Source: Paraburkholderia ginsengiterrae
GTDB lineage: Bacteria > Pseudomonadota > Gammaproteobacteria > Burkholderiales > Burkholderiaceae
NCBI RefSeq assembly: GCF_001645125.1
Contig: NZ_LXKA01000371.1
Span: 62,001-126,000, forward strand
Direction: 5' to 3'
Length of the DNA stretch: 64,000 nt
A program made the position numbers and the translations under genes. Shown piece by piece: positions 44,605-55,100 of the stretch. Each line of letters begins with the position of its first letter. Position 1 is the first letter of the stretch. The notes under the pieces were generated by a model. The model was not told the origin of the DNA. It made no database searches and saw only the letters and a list, made by a program, of their open reading frames with translations.

Positions 44605-45567
44605 TTATACCGCGGTGACGTAACGCGGCGCCGGCTTCTCCACGCGCGGCGCTTCGTGGACAGAACGCATGCGCTTGACCTCGTCGACCGGACTCAGGCC
44701 GAACAGGCGCTTGAACTCGCGGCTGAACTGCGATGCGCTTTCGTAACCCACGCGCGCCGCGGCCGCGCCCGCGTTCAACCCATCCTGCACCATCAGCACG
44801 CGCGCGTGATGCAAACGCGTGGTCTTCACATATTGCATCGGCGAGGTCGCCGTCACGGCCTTGAATTGCGCGTGAAACACGGCGAGGCTCATGCCCGCTT
44901 CGGCGGCGAGCGTGTCGACGTCGAGATCGCCGTGGTAGTCCGCGTGGATGCGCCGCAGTGCCTTCGCGATCCGGCCGAAATGATTCTGATGCGTGAGCGC
45001 CGCACGGATCGCATCGCCCTGCTCGCCGGTCAGCACGCGATAACAGATTTCGCGCACCACGCCCGGCGCGAGAATGCGCGCGTCGAGCGGCGAGGCCAAC
45101 GCTTCCAGCAGACGCTGCACCGCGTTGCTCAGTGCGGGATCGAGCGGCGTCGAGTAGATGCCGACCGGTTCGTTCTGCGCGGCGCCCTGCGTTTCGTTCA
45201 ACGCCATCAGCAGATCCGCCACCATGGTCAGATCGACGCGCACCGAGATGCCGAGGAACGGCGTCTCAGGACTCGCCTCGGTCTCGCATTCGAACGGCAG
45301 CGGCACGGAGAGTACGAGGTATTGCTGCGCGTCGTACTGAAACACCTGATCGCCGAGAAAGCCGCGCTTGCGCCCCTGGCAGACGATCACGATGCTCGGC
45401 TCGTACATCACAGGTATGCGCGGCATGGGGCGATTCGCGCGCAACAGCTTGACGCCTTCGAGACTCGATTGCGTCATGCCCGGATTAGGCGCGAGCGCGT
45501 CGAACAATTCGATCACACGCTGCTGGGCGGGATCGGCCAGAACGGCCTGAGCGGAATGGGTTGACAT
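44605..45567 (-). CDS. AraC-family regulator, YqhC-like
   Basis: About 320 residues from the ATG at 45567 (an open frame extends to 45786 without reason). N-terminal AraC_N cupin part (MYEPSIVIVCQGRKRGFLG) and C-terminal double helix-turn-helix (DTLAAEAGMSLAVFHAQFKAVT; AAARVGYESASQFSREFKRLFG). YqhC in E. coli activates an alcohol dehydrogenase in response to aldehydes. The divergent neighbour is also an alcohol dehydrogenase, so the same logic is likely. Confidence 0.88.
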   Translation of the reverse strand: MSTHSAQAVLADPAQQRVIELFDALAPNPGMTQSSLEGVKLLRANRPMPRIPVMYEPSIVIVCQGRKRGFLGDQVFQYDAQQYLVLSVPLPFECETEASPETPFLGISVRVDLTMVADLLMALNETQGAAQNEPVGIYSTPLDPALSNAVQRLLEALASPLDARILAPGVVREICYRVLTGEQGDAIRAALTHQNHFGRIAKALRRIHADYHGDLDVDTLAAEAGMSLAVFHAQFKAVTATSPMQYVKTTRLHHARVLMVQDGLNAGAAAARVGYESASQFSREFKRLFGLSPVDEVKRMRSVHEAPRVEKPAPRYVTAV

Positions 45568-45885
45568 GACGGTATAGTGACGCGCAATAGAATAATGCTT
45601 GAAATTTAGCATCAAACAGCCTATCGCGCTCCTTCCCAGGAGATTTAGGCAAACCTTCAAGACATTCAGGTATTCCCGGGCTCCTGTTGCGCTCCTAAGA
45701 TGGGAACCCTGCCGGATCACCTTTTTCCCCGCTGCGCAGGGCTCGGCTGCCCATTCTCCATCCGACGGATTCGTCAGCCACCGCACGCGCCGTGATCCCG
45801 GTCCATGACGAGGTTGGCGTGAACGGCGACATGCGTCGACTGCCGCCCGCGCCTTGCAACGTTACCTTCTTAGCTGGAGCTACCC

Positions 45886-46938
45886 ATGAGCACGACTTAC
45901 GCCTATGCAGCGACCGACGCCAGCGCGCCGCTCGCCCCGTTCGAAATCCAGCGCCGCGCACTGCGCGCCCATGACGTGCAGATGGAAGTTCTGTTTTGCG
46001 GTGTGTGCCATTCCGATTTGCATCAGGCGCGTAACGAGTGGAAGAACACGGTATTTCCGGTGGTGCCGGGACACGAAATTGTCGGCCGCGTTACCGCGGT
46101 GGGTCCGGACGTGACGAAGTACAAGGCAGGCGATCTGGTGGGCGTCGGCTGTCTGGTCGATTCGTGCCGCACGTGCGCGAGTTGCGAGGAAGGTCTCGAG
46201 CAGTTTTGCGAAAACGGCTTTGTGGGCACGTATAACGGTGTCGATCGCGTCGACGGTCAGCTTACGTACGGCGGCTATTCCACCCAACTCGTTGTAGACG
46301 AAGCATTCACGCTGCGCGTGCCGGAGAATCTCGACCCGGCCGCGGTTGCGCCATTGCTGTGCGCGGGCATCACGACGTATTCGCCGCTGCGCACATGGGG
46401 TGCGGGTCCTGGCAAAAAGGTCGGCATTGTCGGCCTTGGCGGCCTCGGGCATATGGGGGTGAAGCTGGCGCGGGCGATGGGCGCGCATGTCGTGTTGTTT
46501 ACGACGTCGCCGTCGAAGATTGAGGATGCGAAGCGTCTTGGCGCGCATGAGGTGGTGATTTCGAAGAATGCGCAGGAGATGGAAGCGCATTCGAATAGTT
46601 TCGATTTCATTCTGAATACGGTTGCCGCGCAGCATGATCTGAATCCGTTTTTGAATCTGCTCAAGCGGGATGGGACGATGACGCTGGTGGGCGCGCCGGA
46701 GCATGATCATCCGTCGCCGCAGGTTTTCAATCTGATTTTCAAGCGGCGGAGGCTGGCGGGGTCGCTGATTGGCGGGATCGCCGAGACGCAGGAGATGCTG
46801 GATTTCTGCGGTGAGCATGGGATTACTTCTGATGTTGAGCTGATTGCCATGCAGGGGATTAATCAGGCTTATGAACGGATGCTTAAGGGGGATGTTAAGT
46901 ATCGGTTTGTTGTTGATCTGGATTCCTTACGGAAGTAA
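45886..46938 (+). CDS. Zinc NAD(P)-dependent alcohol dehydrogenase, YahK/CAD type
   Basis: 350 residues. Catalytic zinc ligands in CGVCHSD and PGHE, structural zinc cysteines in SCRTCASCEEGLEQFC, and the GIVGLGGLGHMG Rossmann motif. The family reduces a broad set of aldehydes to alcohols with NADPH. It is divergent from the YqhC-like regulator, which suggests aldehyde-inducible detoxification. Confidence 0.92.
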   Translation: MSTTYAYAATDASAPLAPFEIQRRALRAHDVQMEVLFCGVCHSDLHQARNEWKNTVFPVVPGHEIVGRVTAVGPDVTKYKAGDLVGVGCLVDSCRTCASCEEGLEQFCENGFVGTYNGVDRVDGQLTYGGYSTQLVVDEAFTLRVPENLDPAAVAPLLCAGITTYSPLRTWGAGPGKKVGIVGLGGLGHMGVKLARAMGAHVVLFTTSPSKIEDAKRLGAHEVVISKNAQEMEAHSNSFDFILNTVAAQHDLNPFLNLLKRDGTMTLVGAPEHDHPSPQVFNLIFKRRRLAGSLIGGIAETQEMLDFCGEHGITSDVELIAMQGINQAYERMLKGDVKYRFVVDLDSLRK

Positions 46939-47017
46939 GCTTTTTCTATCATTTTTTGTGTTGGCCTTCCTTGAATTCGCGGTGATCTATTAGCGTTGCC
47001 CCTGTGCGGGGCGGCAC

Positions 47018-47047
47018 CTACTTTCTTTGCCGCGGCAAAGAAAGTAG
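47018..47047. repeat. 30-bp perfect palindrome, copy 1
   Basis: CTACTTTCTTTGCCG and its exact reverse complement with no spacer; repeated at 47442-47471 in the other arm. Confidence 0.85.
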
Positions 47048-47441
47048 GCAAAGAAAGCCGCTTCACACCGCAAATTCTTAAGCGGGTCCCCTGGCTTGGA
47101 GGGGGCAGTGGTGCATCTGGAATCGGTGCCCCCCGCACATTCAGCCGTGGTGACAAAGCCGTCATACTTCCCGCCTCGCGCTACGCGCTTGCCGGAAGGG
47201 TCCGCACGGAAAACTAGCGCGTTGCCTCTGCGCGGCGGAGCCGTCGGCTTCGCCTCGGCGACACGCTAAAAAAGCAGCAATCCCAAAGAAATACCGCGAC
47301 GGCGCGCGCAGCGCCGCCGGAAGAATGACTGCCTTGTCACGAACGCGGAGTGTGCGAGGCGACGGATTCCAGATGTTCCACTGCCCCCTCCAAGCCAGGG
47401 GACCCGCTTAATGGTTAGCGGTGTGAAGCGGCTTTCTTTGC

Positions 47442-47471
47442 CTACTTTCTTTGCCGCGGCAAAGAAAGTAG
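47442..47471. repeat. 30-bp perfect palindrome, copy 2
   Basis: Identical to the palindrome at 47018-47047; it lies in the right arm of the large inverted repeat. Confidence 0.85.
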
Positions 47472-47500
47472 GTGCCGCCCCGCACAGGGGCAACGCTAAT

Positions 47501-47573
47501 AGACCACCGTGAATTCAAGGAAAGGCCAACACTACAAAACAGACCACCACGAATTCAAGAAAAGGCCAACACC
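47501..47573 (+). repeat. Two ~33-bp direct repeats, 40-bp period
   Basis: AGACCACC...GAATTCAAG...AAAGGCCAACAC occurs at 47501-47533 and 47541-47573. The first copy is the outer edge of the large inverted repeat, so the second is a partial extra copy of that edge. Confidence 0.75.
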
Positions 47574-47642
47574 ATAAGAACACAGCCAAACCCGCCGCGC
47601 AGGCAAAAAACCGTAACCCCAAAACCCACAGGAGCACGAACC

Positions 47643-48599
47643 ATGATCGACAGAATAACCGCCATGCGCACGTTCATCCGAATCGTGGACACGAACAGCT
47701 TCACCCGCGCGGCGGAATCATTAAACATTCCACGCGCGACAGCGACCACAACCGTCCAGAATCTGGAAGCCCTACTGGGCACAACCCTCCTAACCCGCAC
47801 CACGCGGCGCCTGAGCATCACACCAGAAGGCGCAGCCTACTACGAACGCTGCGCACAAATCCTCGCCGACATCGACGAAATGGAAGCCAGCATCCGTCAC
47901 GCGACCGACAACCTGACAGGCCGTCTGCGTATCGAAATGCCCGGTGCCGTAGCAAGCGCCATCGTCCTCCCCGCGTTGGACGATTTCCACGCCCGCTACC
48001 CCAACCTCGACCTGGCGATCGGCGTCAGCAATCGCACCGTCGATCTGGTATCCGAAGCAATCGACTGCAGCATCCAACTCGGCGAACTGCCGGACTCAAA
48101 TCTGGTCGCACGGCAACTGGGCACGCTCGAACACGCGACCTGCGCAAGTCCGGCCTACCTGGCCCGCTACGGCACGCCCGCCAATCTCGACGATCTGCGT
48201 GGACACGCCGCGGTCAATTGCATGTCGCCCCACAACGGACGCGAAGTGGATTTCGATTTCGAAGTGGACGGCGAAGCGCGAAGCGTCAAGGTCGGCGGAT
48301 TTGTCAAAGTCAGCGACGAACAGGCCTACCTCACCTGCGGACTGCAAGGCCTCGGCCTGATCCAGCCCGCCCGCATCGCCGCGCAACCGTTCCTCGACTC
48401 GGGACTGCTGCGCGAAGTGCTGCCGCAATGGAAACCCGTGCCAATGCCGGTGTCGATTGCGTATGTGAAAAATCGCCGCGTGTCGCCTCGGGTGAGGGCC
48501 TTCGTCGACTGGCTCGCGGAACTGTTCGAGAAAGCAGAGCACGTCGATCAGGATCTCTCGCGTGTCCGTCAGCTGCTGCGCGGCCTGCATCCCGCCTGA
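47643..48599 (+). CDS. LysR-family regulator
   Basis: 318 residues from the ATG at 47643 (MIDRITAMRTFIRIVDTNSF); the frame upstream lies in repeat sequence. It has an N-terminal HTH (FTRAAESLNIPRATATTTVQNL) and LysR domain of the 'MDRLxAMxxFVRVVE' subgroup, which often controls nearby oxidoreductase genes. Its target is unknown; it is convergent with the nucleoside hydrolase and follows the repeat region. Confidence 0.88.
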   Translation: MIDRITAMRTFIRIVDTNSFTRAAESLNIPRATATTTVQNLEALLGTTLLTRTTRRLSITPEGAAYYERCAQILADIDEMEASIRHATDNLTGRLRIEMPGAVASAIVLPALDDFHARYPNLDLAIGVSNRTVDLVSEAIDCSIQLGELPDSNLVARQLGTLEHATCASPAYLARYGTPANLDDLRGHAAVNCMSPHNGREVDFDFEVDGEARSVKVGGFVKVSDEQAYLTCGLQGLGLIQPARIAAQPFLDSGLLREVLPQWKPVPMPVSIAYVKNRRVSPRVRAFVDWLAELFEKAEHVDQDLSRVRQLLRGLHPA

Positions 48600-48639
48600 G
48601 GCGGGCTGGACGCAGGCGCGCAATACAGCCTGAACTACA

Positions 48640-49782
48640 TCAGTTCGATAGCGTGACCGGCACCGGCCGTGTCAGCAGATCGACATAGAAATTGAAAAAA
48701 TTCGGATTATCGAAGCGTTTCACAATGGTCATCTTCTGCAATCCCGCCGGCGGCGAACTCGCATAACCGGTAGCCTTGCCATCGTTGGCGCCGAAACTCA
48801 TGTCCACATCCACCCACTCGTCCACCGTTTGCGTGGCAAACGAGGGATGCATCAGATAGGCAAGCGTGAGCGTGTCCCAGATGTTCGTCGTGTAGTTCGG
48901 GTTCGTCTCGAATCCATTCTTGCCGTCGTACCCATAACCGTTCAACGTCTTGAACAGTTGCGTAATGATGGTCTGCTTCGCCGGATCATGCGCGACGCGG
49001 TCGTAAAGCGCCTTGTCCATCTTCACGGTGTCCGTCACATCGAGCGGAATCACCACCTGTTTGATCGGCAGACGCAATACCGTTTTTGCGGCCTCCGGAT
49101 CGAACCACCAGTTGAATTCCGCTGTCGGTGTGGTGTTGCCGGGCACGTCGATCGCTCCGCCCATGTAAATGATCTGCTTGATCAACGGCACGATCTCGGG
49201 GTGCTGACGAGTGGCCAGTGCAATATTGGTCAGCGGACCAATCGCCAGAATGGTCACCTCGCCGGGATACTGCTTCACCGAATCGACGATGAAATCCACC
49301 GCGCTCTTGCTCTGCACTTTGGTGTGCGTGGCAAAACCATCCGGCGGGGCCACGAGGTCACTGTCCGATTTCGGCTCGGGTGTGCTCCATGCGCCAAGAT
49401 AGCCGTCGCCGCCAGGGAATTTCTTCAATTCGGCCTGAATGGTGGAGAAATCGTGAGACAACGCATAGTTGGCGCCGGCATACACACCAATCTCTTTCTC
49501 AACGCCCAGACGTTCGACCGATTTCAACGCGTCAGACACACCCTGCTTCAACCATTGGTTGCCCGACACCACCGTAATGCCCAACTCTTTCAGCGAGCCC
49601 TGCGCCTGTAATTGCGCGGCCATGACACCGAGCTGGCCGTCGTCGCTCAACGTGTTGTAGTCGCTGTCGATAATGACTTTGGGAGGATCTTGAGCCGTGA
49701 TCTCGCTGCCGCCACACGCCGACAGCGTCGAGAGCGCCATCACGCTCGCCACGCACGTCATTGCCACGAAGAGTCGCTTCAC
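48640..49782 (-). CDS. Exported nucleoside hydrolase (IunH-like) lipoprotein
   Basis: 380 residues. The signal ends in a lipobox (LSAC, Cys23), so the enzyme is probably anchored in the periplasm. The metal-binding Asp cluster appears as VIIDSDYNTLSDDGQL, slightly different from the usual DTDxGxDDAxAL. Further family blocks are ILAIGPLTNIALA and YMGGAIDVPGN, plus NIWDTLTLAYL late in the chain. It should split ribonucleosides into base and ribose for salvage. Confidence 0.88.
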   Translation of the reverse strand: MKRLFVAMTCVASVMALSTLSACGGSEITAQDPPKVIIDSDYNTLSDDGQLGVMAAQLQAQGSLKELGITVVSGNQWLKQGVSDALKSVERLGVEKEIGVYAGANYALSHDFSTIQAELKKFPGGDGYLGAWSTPEPKSDSDLVAPPDGFATHTKVQSKSAVDFIVDSVKQYPGEVTILAIGPLTNIALATRQHPEIVPLIKQIIYMGGAIDVPGNTTPTAEFNWWFDPEAAKTVLRLPIKQVVIPLDVTDTVKMDKALYDRVAHDPAKQTIITQLFKTLNGYGYDGKNGFETNPNYTTNIWDTLTLAYLMHPSFATQTVDEWVDVDMSFGANDGKATGYASSPPAGLQKMTIVKRFDNPNFFNFYVDLLTRPVPVTLSN

Positions 49783-50013
49783 TGATATCTCCTTTTTTAT
49801 ATTGCTGTACCGGACGAAAGTCCAGGGTGGCCATCTCCCTGCACGAATACGCGCAATGCCCGGTTTTGTTGACGGAACACGTGCGCCTGGAATGGCGCGC
49901 AGAGCAAGCGGCGAGCCGCAACGGGACGAAGCCCATTGCGGCCGATAACGCTCGTGGAAGGCACTAGCCGAACGGTTCGCGCGCCGCAGTAACCGGACGC
50001 GCCAAGCTGGACA

Positions 50014-50928
50014 CTACTGTGGACGAGCCGGCGTCGCCGACCCAGGACATGCCGGATCCTTACCCCAATGGCCGTCGCACACACGCCAGCGGCACAACTG
50101 GTCTTCGAAAAAGCCGCGCTGTCCGCACTCCTTGACGCGCTCGGCGAGTTTGGCATCACCCGTTGTCGATGCGCTGACCTTGGTGGCGACGTTGCCGCTG
50201 GCGGTTTTAGTCTCCGCCGGTTTGGTCCGTGCGACGAGCGCCGCCAATAGATCGGCATCCGAATCATCTTTTGCAGCAGTGCCGCTCGGGCGCGTTTTCT
50301 TCGCCTGAGCGACCGCTGTCGGCGCGCTTGCGTGGTGACTGCTGGCGGTTGCGCTTTCCTTCTTGCCGTGCTTGTCTCTCGCTGCAACCGCCGTCGCGGC
50401 TTTGCCATGCTTCGCCGCCGGCACGGTGACCGCCGAAGCGGACGTTGCGGACGCAACAGGTGCAGGTGCGCTGCTCGGCTCGGCGCCGTCGGCGAGCGCA
50501 CGCGACAGGCGGCTCTCGTCGCCACTCACGGATCCCGACGCGGCCTTGCTGTCGGAATCGTCCGCCACGATCGTCGCCGCTTGCGACGACGCCGGAGCCG
50601 GCGCCTCCGCTTTTGCCGCAACCTGCGGCACGGCACTCGCTGCAGCCGCAGCCATGGCTGGCTTCTCGACGCTGGCCGAGGTAGCCGATGCCAACGACTC
50701 GCTCTGCCCACGCTGCTGCAAATGCCAGGCGCCCCAGCCGCCTGCCGCGATAACGAGCAAGGCGATCAGCGCAAGCGGAGCTTTGGACCGGCGTGGCTTT
50801 TCCGTAGGCGGCGCGACGCGGCCTTCGAGGTTTGCAAGAATTCGCGAACCATTGCCATCAGTGCCCTTAGCCTTATCGGATAGCAGGCTAGGCGGGACTT
50901 TGGAATTCGAACTTTCCGGCGCACTCAT
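50014..50928 (-). CDS. Single-pass membrane protein with Cys-rich C-terminus, T6SS neighbour
   Basis: 304 residues: short cytoplasmic part, one TM helix (residues ~51-67, LALIALLVIAAGGWGAW), a long low-complexity Ala/Ser/Lys/Pro linker, and a compact end with three cysteines (CGQRGFFEDQLCRWRVCDGHWG). The end is the only conserved-looking part and probably lies in the periplasm. I do not know the function. It is divergent from tagX, so a role in the T6SS envelope complex is possible. Confidence 0.65.
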   Translation of the reverse strand: MSAPESSNSKVPPSLLSDKAKGTDGNGSRILANLEGRVAPPTEKPRRSKAPLALIALLVIAAGGWGAWHLQQRGQSESLASATSASVEKPAMAAAAASAVPQVAAKAEAPAPASSQAATIVADDSDSKAASGSVSGDESRLSRALADGAEPSSAPAPVASATSASAVTVPAAKHGKAATAVAARDKHGKKESATASSHHASAPTAVAQAKKTRPSGTAAKDDSDADLLAALVARTKPAETKTASGNVATKVSASTTGDAKLAERVKECGQRGFFEDQLCRWRVCDGHWGKDPACPGSATPARPQ

Positions 50929-51052
50929 TCACTGTCTCATTGAATCCTGGATTATTTCGCCGTGATAATACGTTCTGGCTCATCTTCGAGCAGGCCTGAT
51001 TCTAAGAGCAAGCATTACAAAATACAATTGTTTCCAATTTCCGGGGTCGCCT

Positions 51053-51898
51053 TTGATTGCCGTAGTCCTTCTCGCTTATTTCGCCGTCGCGGTCCTGATC
51101 GCCGCAATGCTGCTATTGCCGGCTGTACGCGCCTCTTTATTGGGCGCGGCACTCACTATTCACGGACGATTTATGCGCGGGGCATCGCGCGGCGCATCTC
51201 GTGCTCGCGGTCAATTAACTCGCTCGGCAAAAATTTCGCAATCAGCCGCAGTGGATATGCAAAAGTTACTGATTAAGCGGCGCTTGCTGATTTTCACTAC
51301 GACAGGTATTCTTGCGACGCCGCCATTGGTGGCATTGGTATTACGCGGCAGGCAATTATTCCAATTCGATGACACCGCTCGGGTTCCGGACGAGAAAATT
51401 GCTGCGTTATTGAACGGCGAACAGCTCGTACCCCCGCCGCCGCTACCGCCCGAGGTGTTCGCAACGCAGGAAGTCGAGCAGATTCGGCCCGCGCTTAAAG
51501 ACGCGAGCCGCGACTGGAATTTGCTCGATGCCGATTTCAGAACCCGTTTGCTGCTCGTCTACAAAATCATGCACGAGCAATACGGATATGAAATGGCTTT
51601 GCTGGAAGGTTATCGCAGTCCGGAGCGGCAAAACCGGCTTGCGCAAATGGGGGGTAACGTCACCAATGCCGCAGCGTTTCAAAGCTATCACCAATACGGC
51701 CTTGCCGCGGACAACGCGTTTTTGCGTGACGGCAAGCTCGTCATTTCAGAAAAAGATCCCTGGGCCATGCGAGGTTATCAGTTATACGGGCAGACAGCCG
51801 AACAGGTAGGTCTGACGTGGGGTGGCCGCTGGAAATTGATGGATCTTGGGCATGTTGAGTATCACAAACCCGGCTTCGTCATCGGGCGCGCTCATTAA
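51053..51898 (+). CDS. tagX: TagX-like peptidase of the M15 (D,D-/L,D-peptidase) family
   Basis: 281 residues with a TTG start (no ATG or GTG is better placed). Two hydrophobic segments near the N-terminus (residues 1-22 and ~78-98), then the M15 domain: YRSPERQ, the zinc motif SYHQYGLAAD (His-x6-Asp) and a C-terminal GHVEYH His. TagX opens the peptidoglycan so that the T6SS can assemble. It stands upstream of tssM. Confidence 0.82.
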   Translation: MIAVVLLAYFAVAVLIAAMLLLPAVRASLLGAALTIHGRFMRGASRGASRARGQLTRSAKISQSAAVDMQKLLIKRRLLIFTTTGILATPPLVALVLRGRQLFQFDDTARVPDEKIAALLNGEQLVPPPPLPPEVFATQEVEQIRPALKDASRDWNLLDADFRTRLLLVYKIMHEQYGYEMALLEGYRSPERQNRLAQMGGNVTNAAAFQSYHQYGLAADNAFLRDGKLVISEKDPWAMRGYQLYGQTAEQVGLTWGGRWKLMDLGHVEYHKPGFVIGRAH

Positions 51899-52148
51899 GG
51901 TGAGGCGGGTAGTAATGAGGTCGGCAATGGGGCATTCAAGCAAATTTTCTGGCGAAACGCGGCAATGCCGCGCGCATAACGGCGTTGATCCCGATACCGT
52001 CATGGCGACCCGTTATTATGGATTTAACAATTCGGCCGAATTTCCATTCTTTTGAATATGCTTTCGTTTTGTTTCAAACGCAGCACACGCGCCATGCTGT
52101 CTGCCACGCCACGCGCCACAACACCTATTACCAAGACCTGAACGGCTT

Positions 52149-55100
52149 ATGCGACGCATCCTCAACGTGTTGACCCACACACGCACGCTCTCGATCATCG
52201 GCCTGCTCGCGCTCGCTGCTGTTTTATTCATCGGCGCCGATACCTTGCAGATCGACCTGATGTGGCCCGCCATCGTGCTCGGCACGGTGATCGCGCTATG
52301 GCTGCTGGTCTGGCTGGTGCGCCGCCTGCGCACGCGGAGCGCGAACCGCAAGCTCGGCGACATGCTCGAACAGCAAGCTGAGCAGCAAACCGAGGCCGGC
52401 CCGGCGCCCACTCTCGCGCGCCAGGCCGAACTCGACGTATTGCGCACGCGCCTTGTCGACGCCGTGAAGACCATCAAGACCTCGAAGATCGGCCAGGTCT
52501 CGGGCGGCTCGGCGCTGTATGAACTGCCGTGGTACATCGTGATCGGCAACCCCGCCGCCGGCAAGAGCAGCGCGGTGCTGAATTCGGGCTTGCAATTCCC
52601 CTTCGCCGACAAGAACAACGCGGTGATTCACGGCATTGGCGGCACGCGTAACTGTGACTGGTTCTTCACGACGGAAGGCATTCTGCTCGACACCGCCGGG
52701 CGCTACTCCGTGCACGAAGAGGACCGCACGGAATGGCTCGGCTTTCTCGGCCTGCTCAAGCGTTTCCGGCCGAAGGCGCCGATCAACGGCATCATCGTCA
52801 CGGCCAGCATTGCCGAGTTGACCAGCAGCAAGCCCGAGTTCGCGATCAATCTCGCGAAAAATCTTCGCCAGCGCGTGCAGGAGCTGACCGAGAAACTCGA
52901 AGTGTTCGCGCCGGTGTACGTGATGTTCACCAAGGCCGACCTGATTACCGGCTTCACCGAATTCTTCAGCGGCAGCGACCGCCAGGAATTTGACCGCGTG
53001 TGGGGAGCCACCCTGCCCTACGAACCCGATGAGAAGCGCGACGTGGTCGGCCTGTTCGACGAGCGTTTCGAAGAACTGTACGACGGCCTGAAAGAAATCA
53101 GCGTCGCGCAGATGTCGATCAACCGCGGCAACAAGCTCTCGCCAGGCCAACTGAGCTTTCCGCTCGAATTCTCGACCATCAAGCCCGCGTTGCGCGCGTT
53201 TCTCGCCACGCTGTTCGAGACCAACCCGTTCCAGTACAAGCCGATTTTTCGCGGCTTCTACTTCACCAGCGCCTTGCAGGAAGGCGAAACCAATAGCGCG
53301 GCGGCCACGCGCATCGCGAATCGTTTTGGCCTGAGCGCGGACAGCCTGCCCAAGCCGCATAGCGCGTTCTCGAAGAACGGTTTTTTCCTGCGTGATCTGT
53401 TCTCGAAGGTCATCTTTGCCGACCGGCAAACGGTCAGGCAATTCGCCAGCCCTGCCAAGACGCGCATGCGCTATGCAACCTTCTTCGGTTTCGTGGCAGT
53501 GCTTGCGTTGGCGCTCGGCGGCTGGACCTGGTCGACGGTCAACAACGAACAGCTCACGGCCAACGTGAAGGCCGACCTCGACAACGTGGTGCGCCTGCAG
53601 CAGAACCGCAACGACCTGCAATCGCGCCTGCAGGCCATGGACGTGCTCGAGGACCGCATCGACCAGCTCGAGCAGTTCCGCCGCGACCGGCCGCTCGCCG
53701 TGTCGCTTGGCCTTTATCAGGGCGACCGCCTCGAACAGCGCCTGCTCACCGAGTACTACAACGGCGTGCGTCAGATCCTGCTCGACCCGGTTTCGCAGAA
53801 TCTCGCGTCGTTCCTGAAAGACGTCAACGCGCATCCCGATCAGCTCGCGCCGTTGAACCGTACGCCGGACGCCGCCGCCATGCCGGTGTCCGCGCATTCG
53901 GCGATGGCGGCGAACAGCCAGGGCGGCCTGTATAGCGATGCCTCGCCGACCAACGTCGAAGACGCGTATAACGCGCTCAAGACCTATCTGATGCTGGGCG
54001 ACAAGCGTCACGTGGAAACGGCCCACCTCACCGACCAGGTGGCCCGCTTCTGGCGCGGCTGGCTCGAAACGAATCGCGGCAACATGCCCCGCGACGAGAT
54101 GATCCGCAGCGCCGAACGCATGATTACGTTCTACCTCTCGCGCGTGTCGGACGACGACTGGCCGATGATCGACCAGAACCTCGGCCTCGTCGACCAGACA
54201 CGTGAAAATCTGCGCCGCGTGGTGCGTGGCATGCCGGCACGTCAGCGCGTCTACGAAGAAATCAAGGCGCGTGCCTCGACCCGTTTCGCGCCGATGACGA
54301 TTGCGCGCATCGTCGGCGAAAACAATACGGCGCTGGTGGCAGGCAGCTATGCGATCCCCGGCACCTTCACGCGTGAGGCCTGGTTCCAGTATGTGCAGCC
54401 CGCGATTCGCGACGCCGCCACCAAGGAACTGCAGGCGAAGGACTGGGTGCTCAACACGTCCGCACACGACGATCTGACGCTGGAAGGCAGCCCCGAGCAG
54501 ATCCAGAAGGCGCTCGTCACGATGTACAAGACCGAGTACGCGATGCACTGGCAGAAGTTCATGCAGGGCATTGCGGTGCAGAGCTTCGGCAGCTTCGGCC
54601 AGGCCGTGGACGCGATGAACCGTCTGGGCGATCCGCAGGATTCGCCGATCCGCAAGGTGCTCGAAACCGCGTACGACCAGACTTCGTGGGACAACCCGTC
54701 GCTCTTCAATGCGAACCTGAAGCGCGCGCAAACCGGTGTCACCAGCTGGTTCAAGAACTGGTTCTCGCGCGCGCCGACCGGCCAGCTCAACGCGAACATC
54801 GACATCAACGGCAATCCGGTTGAAATGCCGATGGGTCCGATCGGCCAGGAGTTTTCTGCGCTGGGCCGCATTGTCGTCACCGGCGACAACGGTTCGATGC
54901 TCAAAGGCTATATGGACACGCTGTCGAAAGTCCGCACCCGCTTCAACGTCATCAAGAATCAGGGTGATCCGGGACCGGGCGCGCGTCAGCTGATGCAGCA
55001 GACGCTCGACGGCAGCGGCTCCGAACTCGCCGATTCGCTGAAGTACGTCGACGAACAGATGCTCACGGGCCTCACCGACTCGCAGCGCAAGGCTCTGCGT

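Larger units (their letters stand above)
46958..47532. repeat. Long imperfect inverted repeat, ~575 bp
   Basis: The left arm (from TGTTGGCC at about 46958 to about 47180) reappears inverted in the right arm (about 47310 to 47532). Shared blocks include TTGCCCCTGTGCGGGGCGGC, AAGCGGGTCCCCTGGCTTGG and the 30-bp palindrome. The centre is not paired. It separates the alcohol dehydrogenase and LysR genes and has no coding sign. It looks like a dispersed Burkholderiales repeat, possibly a MITE-like unit. Confidence 0.85.

Noticed and set aside
47501-47573. CRISPR array
   Set aside because: Only two repeat units, joined by 7 bp, and part of a larger inverted repeat.
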